This document shows positions 8,428 to 17,944 of a stretch of 64,000 bases of DNA, one piece after another. Within the stretch, counting starts at the first letter, position 1, and each line of letters starts with the position of its first letter. The stretch comes from Marmoricola sp. GTDB taxonomy: Bacteria; Actinomycetota; Actinomycetes; Propionibacteriales; Nocardioidaceae. The notes under the pieces were generated by a model that saw only the letters and a program-made list of their open reading frames with translations, did no database searches and was not told where the DNA came from. The DNA lies in contig JAOPYE010000009.1 of the NCBI GenBank assembly GCA_025964775.1, forward strand, positions 1-64,000. Reading direction: 5' to 3'. Both the position numbers and the translations under genes were made by a program.

Positions 8428-10179
8428 ATGTCGACTCCCGTCACCCTCCCCGCTCTCGGCGAATCCGTCACCGAGGGGACCGTCACGCGCTGGCTCAAGC
8501 AGGTCGGCGACACGGTGGCGGTCGACGAGCCTCTGCTCGAGGTCTCCACCGACAAGGTCGACACCGAGATCCCCTCACCGGTGGCCGGCGTGCTGCTGGA
8601 GATCAGTGCCGCCGAGGACGAGACCGTCGAGGTCGGCGCAGTGCTGTGCGTCGTCGGTGACGCCAGTGAAGGGTCTGGCTCCGCCCCTGCACCCGCCGCC
8701 GAGCCCGCTCCGGCCGCCGAGGCACCGGCCGCACCTGCGTCGGTCGAGCCCGCCGAGACGCCAGCACCTCCGGTCGTCGAGCCTGCCGAGACGCCCGCCC
8801 CCGCTCAGGAACCGACCCCCGCTGCCGCGCCAGCCGCAGCCGCTGACGCGACCGGCACCTCGATCACCCTGCCTGCCCTGGGCGAGTCGGTCACCGAAGG
8901 TACGGTCACGCGCTGGCTCAAGCAGGTCGGCGACGCCGTGGCGGTCGACGAGCCCCTGCTCGAGGTCTCCACCGACAAGGTCGACACCGAGATCCCCTCG
9001 CCGGTCGCCGGGACCCTGCTCGCAATCAGGGTCAACGAGGACGAGACCGTGGAGGTCGGCGCCGAGCTGGCGATCATCGGTGCCGCCGGCTCCGCACCCG
9101 CCGCTCCGGCCGCGGCCCCGCCTGCACCGGTCGCTGCCCCGCCTGCACCCGTCGCTGCCCCGCCTGCACCGGTCGCCGCGCCTCCCGTGGCAGCGCCACC
9201 GGCACCCGCTCCCGTGGTCGCAGCTGCTCCGCCGGCGCCGCCGGCACCAGTGGCCGCCACGTCCTCGGACAGCGGCAACTACGTGACGCCGTTGGTGCGC
9301 AAGATGGCCGCGGAGCACGGCGTCGACCTCGGCTCGATCAGCGGCAGCGGCGTCGGCGGCCGGATCCGCAAGCAGGACGTCCTGGCCGCGGCCGCGGCCA
9401 AGGCAACCCCGGCACCGGCTGTCGCAACGTCCGCGGCGCCGGCGCCTGCGGCAACGACACCCAGCCCGCTGCGCGGGACGACCGAGAAGCTGTCCCGGCT
9501 GCGTACCGTCATCGCCAGCCGGATGGTCGAGTCGCTGCACATCTCGGCCCAGCTCACCCAGGTCATGGAGGTCGACATGACCCGGGTCGCGCGTCTGCGC
9601 GAGAGTGCGAAGGCGGACTTCCTGGCTCGCGAGGGAGTCAAGCTCACCTTCCTGCCGTTCTTCGCGAAGGCGGCGATCGATGCCCTCAAGCAGCACCCGA
9701 AGCTGAACGCGAACATCGACACCGATGCGGGCGAAGTCACCTACTTCGACCGGGAGAACATCGCGTTCGCCGTCGACACCGAGCGCGGCCTGCTCACCCC
9801 CGTGGTCAAGGACGCCGGAGACCTGTCGATCGCGGGACTGGCCAAGAAGATCGCCGATCTTGCCCAGCGCACCCGGACCAACAAGATCACCCCGGACGAC
9901 CTGACGGGCGGCACGTTCACGATCACGAACCTGGGCACGTTCGGCGCCCTGTTCGACACCCCGATCATCAACCAGCCGCAGGTCGCCATCCTCGGACCCG
10001 GTGCGGTCGTCAAGCGCCCGGTCGTGATCGACGACCCCGACCTCGGTGAGACGATCGCGGTCCGCCACATGGTCAACCTGGCGCTGACCTACGACCACCG
10101 CCTGGTCGACGGCGCCGACGCCGGCCGCTTCCTCTCCGACGTCAAGGCCCGTCTCGAGGCTGCCCTGTTCGAGGTCTGA
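8428..10179 (+). CDS. sucB: Dihydrolipoamide acyltransferase (E2) with two lipoyl domains
   Basis: This is the core E2 of a 2-oxoacid dehydrogenase complex, most likely 2-oxoglutarate or pyruvate dehydrogenase. Two lipoyl domains (about 1-80 and 146-222) carry lipoyl lysines at 43 and 184 within [14 protein letters not shown]. They are joined by Ala/Pro/Glu linkers. The E1/E3-binding domain ([17 protein letters not shown], about 287-325) comes next. The catalytic domain ends with [14 protein letters not shown], His557 being the expected active-site histidine. It is 583 residues long. The two lipoyl domains are nearly identical even at the DNA level. In related actinobacteria this gene is usually annotated sucB, but substrate preference cannot be read here. 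Confidence 0.93.
   Translation: MSTPVTLPALGESVTEGTVTRWLKQVGDTVAVDEPLLEVSTDKVDTEIPSPVAGVLLEISAAEDETVEVGAVLCVVGDASEGSGSAPAPAAEPAPAAEAPAAPASVEPAETPAPPVVEPAETPAPAQEPTPAAAPAAAADATGTSITLPALGESVTEGTVTRWLKQVGDAVAVDEPLLEVSTDKVDTEIPSPVAGTLLAIRVNEDETVEVGAELAIIGAAGSAPAAPAAAPPAPVAAPPAPVAAPPAPVAAPPVAAPPAPAPVVAAAPPAPPAPVAATSSDSGNYVTPLVRKMAAEHGVDLGSISGSGVGGRIRKQDVLAAAAAKATPAPAVATSAAPAPAATTPSPLRGTTEKLSRLRTVIASRMVESLHISAQLTQVMEVDMTRVARLRESAKADFLAREGVKLTFLPFFAKAAIDALKQHPKLNANIDTDAGEVTYFDRENIAFAVDTERGLLTPVVKDAGDLSIAGLAKKIADLAQRTRTNKITPDDLTGGTFTITNLGTFGALFDTPIINQPQVAILGPGAVVKRPVVIDDPDLGETIAVRHMVNLALTYDHRLVDGADAGRFLSDVKARLEAALFEV
8437..9012 (+). repeat. Near-identical duplicated lipoyl-domain DNA inside sucB
   Basis: Two blocks of about 150 bases, 8437-8586 and 8863-9012, encode almost the same protein. 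They share long exact DNA runs, including one of 44 bases across the lipoyl-lysine region, although codons could differ silently. This indicates recent duplication or gene conversion between the domains. Confidence 0.85.
8770..8793 (+). repeat. Copy of a dispersed GTCGAGC/TGCCGAGACG motif inside the sucB linker
   Basis: A 24-base segment here differs at one position from the intergenic copy at 16142-16165. A shorter, more diverged version sits just upstream at about 8741-8760. In frame they encode VEPAETP twice, in the linker between the two lipoyl domains. Confidence 0.6.
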
Positions 10180-10183
10180 GGTC

Positions 10184-10957
10184 ATGAGCACCCTCGCCGT
10201 CGGCGCCGATCGACTCTGGTACGACGACAGCGGCGGCGAGGGGGTCCCTCTGGTGTTGCTACACCCGGGGATCACCGACTTCCGGATCTGGGACCCGCTG
10301 CTGCCCCAGCTGGTGGGCAGGCGGCTGATCCGGTTCGACCGCCGGGGATTCGGACGCTCGCTGCGTGCCACCGAGCCGTACTCAGCACTCGGCGACCTGG
10401 TCGCCGTCCTCGACGCGCTCGAACTCGAGCGTGTCCACCTTGTCGGCAACAGCATGGGCGGCGAGACGTCCCTGGCGCTGGCCGTGACCGCACCGTCACG
10501 CGTCGCGTCGATGACTCTCCTGTGCCCGGGCATCGGTGGGTACCCGTGGCCGGACGGCGACGACGACCCTGGACTCGAGGCACGGTGGAACGCCGCCAAG
10601 GAAACCGGCGATCTCACTGCGCTGGCGGCCATCCAGGTCGCGTACTGGCTGGTCTCCGGCAGCGACGACTACCTCGACGCCCAGGTGCTCGCGTCGACAG
10701 ACCTGGACAACAGCCCGGCCGCCTCGTTCGAGCAGGACAACCCGGAGCAGTGGGCGTTGCTGGACCAGCTCGACGTGCCGACGACCGTGATCGCGGGCGA
10801 GTTCGATCCCCCCGGCTCCTTGCAGGCCTCGATCGACCTCGCCGCGAAGATCCCGGGCGCGGTGCTGGTACGCCTCCCGGTCGACCACGTCCCGCAGTAC
10901 CGCGAGCCCGGGGCGGTCGCCGAGGTCATCCTGGCGACGGCCGATCGCGCTAGGTGA
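10184..10957 (+). CDS. Alpha/beta hydrolase
   Basis: This is a 257-residue soluble hydrolase of the alpha/beta fold. The oxyanion region is VLLHPGITDFRIWDPLL, the strand-turn RFDRRGFGRS follows, and the nucleophile elbow is GNSMGGE with Ser as nucleophile. The acid is likely in VIAGEFDPPG and the histidine in PVDHVPQYREP near the C-terminus. The substrate is not predictable. It starts 4 bases after the sucB stop, so it is probably cotranscribed, but that does not prove a metabolic link to lipoate. It ends convergent with the second lpd. Confidence 0.85.
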   Translation: MSTLAVGADRLWYDDSGGEGVPLVLLHPGITDFRIWDPLLPQLVGRRLIRFDRRGFGRSLRATEPYSALGDLVAVLDALELERVHLVGNSMGGETSLALAVTAPSRVASMTLLCPGIGGYPWPDGDDDPGLEARWNAAKETGDLTALAAIQVAYWLVSGSDDYLDAQVLASTDLDNSPAASFEQDNPEQWALLDQLDVPTTVIAGEFDPPGSLQASIDLAAKIPGAVLVRLPVDHVPQYREPGAVAEVILATADRAR

Positions 10958-10979
10958 CCCCTACCCCGCGCTCTGCGCC

Positions 10980-12377
10980 CTAAAGGTTGATCATGTGCCC
11001 GGCGATGCCCTCGATCGCTTCCTTGACGGCCTCGGACAGGGTCGGGTGCGCGAAGACGTTGCGGGCGACCTCGTCGGCGGTCAGGTCCCACTTCTGCGCC
11101 AGGGTCAGCGCCGGCAGCAGCTCGGTGACGTCGGGTCCGATCAGGTGCGCGCCGAGGATCTCGTTGTACTTCGCGTCGGCCACGATCTTCACGAACCCGA
11201 CCGCGTCGCCCAGACCCATGGCCTTGCCGTTGGCCGAGAACGGGAACTTGGCCGTCTTGACGTCGTACCCCTTCTCCTTGGCCTGGTCCTCGGTGTAGCC
11301 GAAGGACGCGATCTGGGGCTGGCAGTACGTCGCCCGCGGGATCATGTCGAAGTCGATGGCCATCGTCTCGGCGCCGGCCATGGTCTCGGCCGCAACGATG
11401 CCCATGGCCTCCGCGGTGTGGGCCAGCATCAGCTTGCCGGTGACGTCACCGATCGCGTAGACGTCAGCGACGTTGGTCCGGCCGCGCTCGTCGACGGCGA
11501 TGGCGCCACGGTCGGTGGTCGCGACTCCGGTGTTCTCCAGGCCGTAGCCGGTCAACCGCGGCGCGAAGCCGAAGGCCGCGAGGAACTTGTCGGCCTCGAT
11601 GACCTGCTCGTCCCCACCACCTGCGGGAGCGATCGTGACCTTCACCCCGCTTCCGGTGTCCTCGACGCCCTTCACCGCAGTCGAGAGCAGCACGTTGATG
11701 CCGAGCTTCTTGTAGTGCCTGGCCAGCTCCTTGGACACCTCGGCATCCTCGGTCGGAACCATCCGGTCGAGGAACTCCACGATCGTCACGTCGACGCCGA
11801 AGTTCTTCATCACGTAGGCGAACTCGACGCCGATCGCGCCCGAGCCGCCGATGATGATCGAGCCCGGCAGGTTGCTGTCGAGGATCTGCTCCTCGTAGGT
11901 CACCACGTTCGGCGAGAGCTCGACGCCGGGAACGAAGCGGACGGTCGCGCCGGTCGCGATGATGATCTTGTCGGCGGTGACGACACGGGTCGAGCCGTCC
12001 TCCTGCGCGACCGAGATCTCCTTCGGGCCGGTGAAGGTGCCCCACCCGTTGATCTCGGTGATCTTGTTCTTCTTCATCAGGAAGTGGACGCCCTTGACGA
12101 TGCCGTCGGAGACCTGACGACTGCGGGCGTGCGTCGGGCCGTAGGCCATCGCGGCGTCACCGGTGATGCCGAACTTGTCCTTCTCGTGCGTGAGCACGTG
12201 CGCCAGCTCCGCGTTCTTCAGCAGCGCCTTGGAGGGGATGCAGCCGACGTTGAGGCACACCCCGCCCCAGTACTTCAGCTCGACGACCCCAGCCTTCAGG
12301 CCGAGCTGGGAGGCACGAATGGCGGCGACGTAGCCACCGGGGCCGGCACCGAGGACGAGGACATCGAAATCGCTCAC
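10980..12377 (-). CDS. lpdA: Dihydrolipoyl dehydrogenase (second copy, Mycobacterium LpdC type)
   Basis: This is a second FAD-linked lipoamide dehydrogenase of 465 residues, starting [20 protein letters not shown]. The redox disulfide is in [17 protein letters not shown], the second nucleotide site is [16 protein letters not shown], and the C-terminal [13 protein letters not shown] provides the catalytic histidine. It resembles the main mycobacterial enzyme (Rv0462) more than the copy at 7018 does, from memory of that family. It is monocistronic as far as can be seen and divergent from the epimerase gene at 12450. The mycobacterial enzyme serves both PDH and peroxide defence; whether this one does is unknown. 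Confidence 0.94.
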   Translation of the reverse strand: MSDFDVLVLGAGPGGYVAAIRASQLGLKAGVVELKYWGGVCLNVGCIPSKALLKNAELAHVLTHEKDKFGITGDAAMAYGPTHARSRQVSDGIVKGVHFLMKKNKITEINGWGTFTGPKEISVAQEDGSTRVVTADKIIIATGATVRFVPGVELSPNVVTYEEQILDSNLPGSIIIGGSGAIGVEFAYVMKNFGVDVTIVEFLDRMVPTEDAEVSKELARHYKKLGINVLLSTAVKGVEDTGSGVKVTIAPAGGGDEQVIEADKFLAAFGFAPRLTGYGLENTGVATTDRGAIAVDERGRTNVADVYAIGDVTGKLMLAHTAEAMGIVAAETMAGAETMAIDFDMIPRATYCQPQIASFGYTEDQAKEKGYDVKTAKFPFSANGKAMGLGDAVGFVKIVADAKYNEILGAHLIGPDVTELLPALTLAQKWDLTADEVARNVFAHPTLSEAVKEAIEGIAGHMINL

Positions 12378-12449
12378 GCTGCAAGCCTACCGAGCGCCGG
12401 AGTCGTGCTCGTTGCGGAGTGGCTACAGGACGCGTGGCAGGGTGGAGGC

Positions 12450-13337
12450 ATGCGCATCCTCATCGCGGGAGCATCAGGTTTCCTGGGCAGCAGACTGCGT
12501 GATCACCTGGTCATCGCGGGTCACGACGTCACCGCTCTCGTGCGCCGTGCGGCAGGTGCGGGGCAGGCGACCTGGGACCCGTACGCCGGTCAGCTGGACC
12601 CGGACCTGGTCGAGAAGGCCGACGTCGTCATCAACCTGGCCGGCTCCCCGACCCTCGGCAACCCGCACTCAAAGGCCTGGGCCGAGTCCCTCCGCACCAG
12701 CAGGGTGACCACCACCCGGGTCCTCGCCGACGCGATCGCCTCGAGTCAACGCCGCCCGGCGTTCCTGGCCGGCAACGGCATCTCCTGGTACGGCGATCGC
12801 GGATCTGTGCCGTTGCCCGAGACGGCTGATTCTGCCGGCGATGCCTTCCTGACCGGCGTCACGCGCGACTGGCAGGCTGCCACCGAATCGGCGAGTGCGG
12901 CCGGCGCCCGGGTCTGCGTGCTCCGCACGGCCCCCGTCCTCGACCGGCACCATGCGCCGCTCAAGCAACAGCTGCTCCAGTTCAAGGCCGGCCTCGGCGG
13001 CAAGATGGCATCGGGACGGCAGTACTTCCCGGTCATCTCGACCCCGGACTGGATCGCTGCGGTCACCTTCCTCGCCGATCACGACGACACGTCCGGCCCG
13101 GTGAATCTCTGCTGCCCGGTGACCCCGACCAACGCGGAGTACACCCGCGAGCTCGCTGCTCTGGTGCACCGGCCCGCGTTCTTCCGGGTCCCGGGAAGCG
13201 TGCTGCGACCGGTCGCCGGGCGGATGGCGCCCGAAGTGCTCGGCTCGATCCGCGCAGTGCCCGAGGTGCTGCTCGAGGCGGGCTTCCGGTTCGCCGACCA
13301 GCAGGTCAGCGACGTCCTGCGGACGGCGACCGCGTAA
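12450..13337 (+). CDS. TIGR01777 family NAD(P)-dependent epimerase-like protein
   Basis: This 295-residue protein starts at the ATG at 12450, after a GGTGGAGG ribosome site. It opens with a Rossmann site, [20 protein letters not shown], and carries the family block [15 protein letters not shown] later [11 protein letters not shown] and a C-terminal domain ([20 protein letters not shown]) match the SulA / TIGR01777 group of the extended short-chain dehydrogenases. The biochemical role of the family is not established. The lipB start lies 10 bases beyond its stop, so it probably shares the lipB transcript. Confidence 0.88.
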   Translation: MRILIAGASGFLGSRLRDHLVIAGHDVTALVRRAAGAGQATWDPYAGQLDPDLVEKADVVINLAGSPTLGNPHSKAWAESLRTSRVTTTRVLADAIASSQRRPAFLAGNGISWYGDRGSVPLPETADSAGDAFLTGVTRDWQAATESASAAGARVCVLRTAPVLDRHHAPLKQQLLQFKAGLGGKMASGRQYFPVISTPDWIAAVTFLADHDDTSGPVNLCCPVTPTNAEYTRELAALVHRPAFFRVPGSVLRPVAGRMAPEVLGSIRAVPEVLLEAGFRFADQQVSDVLRTATA

Positions 13338-13347
13338 TCTCGACGAC

Positions 13348-14073
13348 ATGATCGGCCTGCAGCACCGTCGCCTCGGCCTCGTGGACTACCGCGAGGCCTG
13401 GGACCTCCAGCGCCAGCAGCACGAGGACGTCGTCGCGGGTGGCGCCGACACCGTCCTGCTGCTGGAACACCCCCCGGTCTTCACCTGCGGGAAGCGGACG
13501 ACGGCCGACGAGCGCCCCGTTGATGCCGGCGGCGCCGAGGTGATCGACGTCGACCGCGGCGGCAAGATCACCTTCCACGGCCCCGGCCAGCTCGTCGGGT
13601 ACCCGATCGTGCGGCTGCCCGATCACGTCCTCGTCGTCGACTACGTCCGCCGCGTCGAGGAAGCCCTGATCGGCGCCTGCGCCGAGTTCGGCATCGTGAC
13701 CGCACGCGTCCCGGGACGCAGCGGCGTGTGGCTCCGCGCCGATCCTGCCACCGGTCGCGCCGAGCGCAAGATCGCGGCGCTGGGGATCCGGGTCAGTCGT
13801 GGCGTGACGATGCACGGCCTCGCCCTCAACTGCGACGTGGACCTGGGCTGGTACGACCGCTTCGTGCCCTGCGGGATCGCCGATGCCGGGGTGACCTCAC
13901 TGAGTGCCGAGCTCGGCCGCCAGGTCTCCACCAGCGAAGCGGTCGCGGTCGTCGAGGCGCACCTGGACCGGTTGCTCGCCTGGGCGCCGTACGAGGCGAC
14001 GCCGGACTACGAGCCTCGACCTGAACCCGGTCGCGATCACCTGCGTGTCCCGGTTCTCAATCCGCTGGCCTGA
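13348..14073 (+). CDS. lipB: Octanoyl-ACP:protein N-octanoyltransferase LipB
   Basis: LipB moves the octanoyl chain from acyl carrier protein to the lipoyl lysine of target domains, giving the substrate for LipA. At 241 residues it has the family signatures [31 protein letters not shown] and [20 protein letters not shown], and the Cys in PCGI (residue about 174) expected to form the acyl-enzyme. The gene is 10 bases after the epimerase-like gene and is followed by an ABC exporter before lipA. Its likely targets in the window are SucB and the partner H-protein of GcvT. Confidence 0.96.
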   Translation: MIGLQHRRLGLVDYREAWDLQRQQHEDVVAGGADTVLLLEHPPVFTCGKRTTADERPVDAGGAEVIDVDRGGKITFHGPGQLVGYPIVRLPDHVLVVDYVRRVEEALIGACAEFGIVTARVPGRSGVWLRADPATGRAERKIAALGIRVSRGVTMHGLALNCDVDLGWYDRFVPCGIADAGVTSLSAELGRQVSTSEAVAVVEAHLDRLLAWAPYEATPDYEPRPEPGRDHLRVPVLNPLA

Positions 14074-14087
14074 GCCGCGCCCGCGAG

Positions 14088-15170
14088 ATGCTGGATCCCT
14101 TGGACTCGGAGAGGGGCAGACAGAAGCAGATGAACGCCCTTCCTCAGGAGAGCCCGCAGCGCCCGGGTCGACCCGACCTGGTGGTCGAGACCCGAGGACT
14201 GCGCAAGGTGTACCGCGACCGGGGACGCAGGGTGTCCGCCGTCGACGGCCTCGATCTCGCCGTCGAGCGTGGTGGGGTCCACGGCTTCCTCGGTCCCAAC
14301 GGTGCGGGCAAGACCACGACCATCCGGATGCTGCTCGGACTGGCCCGCCCCGACGAGGGCGAGATCCACGTGCTCGGCGGGCAGTACCCGGCCGCGATCC
14401 CGTCCGTGCTCGCCCGGGTCGGCGCCCTGCTCGAGCGCGGCCAGTTCGCCCCGGACCTCTCGGGGCGCAAGAACCTCGAGCTCCTCGTCCGCGGTGCCGG
14501 CCTGCCGACGAGCCGGGTCGGCGAGGTCCTGGACCAGGTCGACCTCAGCGGCGTCGCGAAGCGGCGCTACCGGGGGTACTCCCTGGGCATGCAACGTCGG
14601 CTGGGACTCGCTGGCGCCCTGCTGAAGAGCCCGGAGCTGCTGATCCTCGACGAGCCGTCGAACGGACTTGACCCTGCCGGCATCCGGGACATGCGCGACA
14701 CCATCCCGAGGCTCGCGGCGTCGGGCGTCACGATCCTGCTCAGCTCGCACATCCTCGCGGAGGTGCAGCAGCTGTGCTCCTCGGTCTCGATCATCGGCAA
14801 CGGCGCACTGCTCAAGGCCGGCCGCGTCGACGACCTGCTCGGCGAGAACACCTCACGCACCCGGGTCGGCGTGGCCGAGCCGGACCGGGCAGCCGCGCTG
14901 CTCATCGACGCCGGCTACTCCGTGTCCCGGGATGGCACCTTCCTGCTCGTCGAAGGCCACGAACATCCGGACGCGATCGCCCGTCGGCTCGCCGAGAACG
15001 GCTTGTTCGTCCACGAGCTCACCGCGATCCGGCCGACGCTCGAGACCTTCTTCCTCGAGCTGACCGGCCACCGCCCGGCATCATCGGAGGATCCGGCCGA
15101 GCGCGCCTTCGACGAGACCGCCGAGCATCTCGTCGTACCGGGCCACCGGGGTGAAGAGGTGGGCGCATGA
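14088..15170 (+). CDS. ABC transporter ATP-binding protein
   Basis: This is a cytoplasmic ATPase of the CcmA / multidrug-export type, 360 residues from the ATG at 14088. A second ATG at 14130 is an equally possible start. Motifs in order are the Walker A GPNGAGKTT, the signature YSLGMQRRLG, the Walker B LLILDEPSNGLDPAG and the H-loop LLSSHI. The C-terminal 100 residues after the ATPase core form an extra domain common in these exporters. It overlaps the start of the permease gene by 4 bases (ATGA), so the two form one transporter. Substrate unknown. Confidence 0.9.
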   Translation: MLDPLDSERGRQKQMNALPQESPQRPGRPDLVVETRGLRKVYRDRGRRVSAVDGLDLAVERGGVHGFLGPNGAGKTTTIRMLLGLARPDEGEIHVLGGQYPAAIPSVLARVGALLERGQFAPDLSGRKNLELLVRGAGLPTSRVGEVLDQVDLSGVAKRRYRGYSLGMQRRLGLAGALLKSPELLILDEPSNGLDPAGIRDMRDTIPRLAASGVTILLSSHILAEVQQLCSSVSIIGNGALLKAGRVDDLLGENTSRTRVGVAEPDRAAALLIDAGYSVSRDGTFLLVEGHEHPDAIARRLAENGLFVHELTAIRPTLETFFLELTGHRPASSEDPAERAFDETAEHLVVPGHRGEEVGA

Positions 15171-16138
15171 TCGGCCTGGTCCGGACCGAATTGGCTCGCT
15201 ACCGATCCCGCCGCGTGATCACCCTGCTGCTGGTCCTCGCGGCCCTGCTCGCAGCGGTGGTGGCGTTCCAGTCGGCCTGGGAGACCCGGCCGCCCAGCAA
15301 GGCCGAGATCGCCACCGCACAGGCGCAGGCCGAGGTCGCCGCCGACCGTTCGGACATCCAGACGGACATCGACCGGTGCCTGGCCGACCCGGGCAGCTAC
15401 CTCGGTACCGGCGCGACCGCCCAGGAGTGCAGGAACGCACTGTCCGCTGCCCCGACGAGCTACCTGCCGCGCAGCCCGCTCGACCTGCGCGGGACCCTCA
15501 AGGGCAACGGGATCGGACTGGCACTCCTGATCATCGTGCTGCTGATCATCGCTGCAAGCACCTTCGCCGGCGCCGACTGGGACTCGGGCTCGATCCGGAA
15601 CCAGACGCTGTTCGAACCGCGACGTTCGCGCCTCTGGGCGGCCAAGGCCACCGCGGTGACCCTCGCGAGCGGTGTGGCGGCACTCGTCACGCTCGGTGGG
15701 TTCTGGCTGACGCTGTACCTCGTGGCAGCCAGCCGCGGCGTGGACCACTCCTCGGCGGTCGTGGGCGACGTGAGCTGGCACCTGCTTCGTGCCGTGATCC
15801 TGGCGATGGCTGCGGGACTGGGCGCGTTCTCGCTGACGATGCTGTTCCGGAACTCGGTGGCAACCCTCGCGCTGCTGTTCGCCTACAGCATCGGTGGCGA
15901 GATCCTGACCAGCCTGCTGCCGTTCGACGACACCGGCCGTTGGTCGCTGGGCAACAACGTGCTCGGCTGGCTGCAGACCCAGCTGGAGTACTTCGACCCG
16001 AACAGCCCGTGCTCGCGCCTTGGCACCTGCGCAGGCCCCGACCACCTCAGCCACGGCGTCACCGGCCTCTATCTCCTGGTCCTGGTCGTGCTGGCCGCCG
16101 CCTCCTCGTGGGCAACGTTCCGCCGTCGCGACCTCTAG
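15167..16138 (+). CDS. ABC transporter permease
   Basis: This 323-residue membrane partner of the ATPase just upstream starts MIGLVRTELARYRSRRVITL, a first helix entered from the cytoplasm. A large extracytoplasmic loop follows (about 45-110), then about five more helices, including LALLIIVLLIIAASTFAGAD and the terminal VLVVLAAASSWATFRR. The DWDSGSIRNQTLFEPRRSR segment is typical of ABC-2 type permeases. The pair splits lipB from lipA, but nothing connects it functionally to lipoate. Confidence 0.88.
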   Translation: MIGLVRTELARYRSRRVITLLLVLAALLAAVVAFQSAWETRPPSKAEIATAQAQAEVAADRSDIQTDIDRCLADPGSYLGTGATAQECRNALSAAPTSYLPRSPLDLRGTLKGNGIGLALLIIVLLIIAASTFAGADWDSGSIRNQTLFEPRRSRLWAAKATAVTLASGVAALVTLGGFWLTLYLVAASRGVDHSSAVVGDVSWHLLRAVILAMAAGLGAFSLTMLFRNSVATLALLFAYSIGGEILTSLLPFDDTGRWSLGNNVLGWLQTQLEYFDPNSPCSRLGTCAGPDHLSHGVTGLYLLVLVVLAAASSWATFRRRDL

Positions 16139-16141
16139 CCA

Positions 16142-16165
16142 CCGGTCGTCGAGCGTGCCGAGACG
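16142..16165. repeat. Dispersed repeat motif, GTCGAGC-TGCCGAGACG type
   Basis: This short intergenic element between the ABC permease and lipA differs by one base in 24 from a segment inside sucB at 8770-8793. A looser relative, GAGCCTATCGAGACG, lies at 19202-19216. Motifs of this form recur in genomes of Nocardioides type, as I recall. Confidence 0.55.
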
Positions 16166-16214
16166 TCGTGAGGCTGGCGCCAGAGTGTGACCTACCCCGG
16201 CGTAGGCTTGAGCA

Positions 16215-17174
16215 GTGACTGACCTGCACTCCGCGCCGACCGCCCCTGAGGGCCGCAAGTTGCTTCGCCTCGAGGTGCGCAACGCGGAGACCCCGATCGA
16301 GCGCAAGCCGCCGTGGATCAAGACCAGGGCGAGGATGGGGCCGCAGTACCGCGAGCTCCAGCAACTGGTGAAGTCCGAAGGCCTGCACACGGTCTGCCAG
16401 GAGGCGGCGTGTCCGAACATCTTCGAGTGCTGGGAGGACCGGGAGGCCACGTTCCTCATCGGTGGCGACCAGTGCACGCGTCGCTGCGACTTCTGCCAGA
16501 TCGACACGGGCAAGCCCGAGGCCCTCGACCGTGACGAGCCGCGTCGGGTCGCCGAGTCGGTCCGCACGATGAACCTGCGCTACGCCACGATCACCGGTGT
16601 CGCCCGCGATGACCTGCCCGACGGCGGAGCCTGGCTGTACGCCGAGACGGTCCGGGCCATCCACGAGCTCAACCCGGAGACCGGCGTCGAGAACCTGATC
16701 CCGGACTTCAACGGTGAACCCGACCTGCTGGCCGAGGTCTTCGAGTCCAGGCCCGAGGTCCTGGCCCACAACGTCGAGACCGTGCCCCGGATCTTCAAGC
16801 GGATCCGGCCCGCGTTCCGCTACGAGCGTTCGCTGGACGTCCTGACGCAGGCACGCGCGTTCGGGCTGGTGACCAAGTCCAACCTGATCCTGGGCATGGG
16901 CGAGACCCGCGAGGAGATCAGCCAGGCCCTCGTCGACCTGCACGCGGCCGGTTGCGAGCTGATCACGATCACCCAGTACCTGCGCCCCACCCTGCGCCAC
17001 CACCCCGTCGAGCGGTGGGTCAAGCCCGAGGAATTCGTCGAGCTCGCGACCGAGGCCGAGGAGATCGGCTTCGCCGGCGTCCTGTCGGGACCGTTGGTCC
17101 GCTCGTCGTACCGGGCGGGGCGGCTCTACCGCCAGGCGATCGAGGCCCGGACCGGGAGCGAAGCCTCCGCCTAG
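16215..17174 (+). CDS. lipA: Lipoyl synthase LipA
   Basis: LipA is a radical SAM enzyme that inserts two sulfurs into protein-bound octanoyl groups. The GTG at 16215 gives 319 residues. The auxiliary cluster cysteines are Cys61, Cys66 and Cys72 ([12 protein letters not shown]). The SAM cluster motif is CTRRCDFC with Cys87, Cys91 and Cys94. The C-terminal RSSYRAG supplies the serine known to bind the auxiliary cluster. With lipB at 13348 this completes octanoyl transfer and sulfur insertion. A DUF4191 gene follows 67 bases later, an arrangement common in actinobacteria. Confidence 0.97.
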   Translation: MTDLHSAPTAPEGRKLLRLEVRNAETPIERKPPWIKTRARMGPQYRELQQLVKSEGLHTVCQEAACPNIFECWEDREATFLIGGDQCTRRCDFCQIDTGKPEALDRDEPRRVAESVRTMNLRYATITGVARDDLPDGGAWLYAETVRAIHELNPETGVENLIPDFNGEPDLLAEVFESRPEVLAHNVETVPRIFKRIRPAFRYERSLDVLTQARAFGLVTKSNLILGMGETREEISQALVDLHAAGCELITITQYLRPTLRHHPVERWVKPEEFVELATEAEEIGFAGVLSGPLVRSSYRAGRLYRQAIEARTGSEASA

Positions 17175-17241
17175 GCCTCGACTAGGCTCGACACCTCACC
17201 CGCACGCACGAGTCATGACCCGCACAACGTAAGGCAGAAGC

Positions 17242-17937
17242 ATGGCGAAGAAGGACCCGAGCAAGCCTGGACGCATCTCGCAGATCGTCCAGAGCTACCA
17301 GATGACCCGGAAGACCGACCACAGGATCGGGCTGATCCTGCTCGGCACTTTCGTGCTCGCCGGTGGCGCGGGCTTCGGCCTGGGCGTGCTCGTGTTCCAC
17401 GCAGCGCTCACCTTCCCGATCATCCTGGGCGTCCTGTTCGGCATCCTGGGTGCGCTCATCGTGTTCGGCCGTCGCGCGCAGTCGGCTGCCCTGGCCTCGA
17501 TCGACGGCCAGCCCGGCGCTGCCGCCGCGGCGCTCGGGATGCTGCGCCGAGGGTGGCAGACCGACCCCGCGATCGCCTTCACCAAGCAGCAGGACGTCAT
17601 CCACCGCCTGGTGGGTCCTCCCGGCATCGTGCTGATCGGCGAGGGCAACCCGAACCGGCTCAAGCCGCTGATGTCCGCAGAGCGCCGCAAGCACGAGCGG
17701 GTCGCCGCCGAGACCCCGATCCACGAGGTCTACGTCGGCAACGGCCCCGACGAGGTCCCGCTGAAGAAGCTCGTACGCACGGTGACCAAGCTCGGACGCA
17801 ACCTCAAGCCGGCCGCGATGACCGACGTACTCGCGCGGCTGAAGGCGCTGGACGCCAACCGCTCGAACATCCCGCTGCCCAAGGGCCCGGTCCCGACCTC
17901 GATGAAGGGCGCCCGCTCGAACATGCGGGGCCGTTGA
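17242..17937 (+). CDS. DUF4191 family membrane protein
   Basis: This 231-residue protein has two adjacent membrane helices (about 30-50 and 55-77) after a basic N-terminus, MAKKDPSKPGRISQIVQSYQ. The cytoplasmic domain contains ALASIDGQPGAAAAALGMLR and VGPPGIVLIGEGNPNR. It matches the actinobacterial DUF4191 family regularly found beside lipA. Function unknown. It ends 7 bases from the convergent lipoprotein gene. Confidence 0.88.
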   Translation: MAKKDPSKPGRISQIVQSYQMTRKTDHRIGLILLGTFVLAGGAGFGLGVLVFHAALTFPIILGVLFGILGALIVFGRRAQSAALASIDGQPGAAAAALGMLRRGWQTDPAIAFTKQQDVIHRLVGPPGIVLIGEGNPNRLKPLMSAERRKHERVAAETPIHEVYVGNGPDEVPLKKLVRTVTKLGRNLKPAAMTDVLARLKALDANRSNIPLPKGPVPTSMKGARSNMRGR

Positions 17938-17944
17938 CCCAGCG

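Noticed and set aside
10995-12449. N-terminal 485-codon extension of the epimerase-like gene
   Set aside because: The extension is the antisense of the lpd gene at 10980-12377; the Rossmann motif begins exactly at the ATG at 12450.
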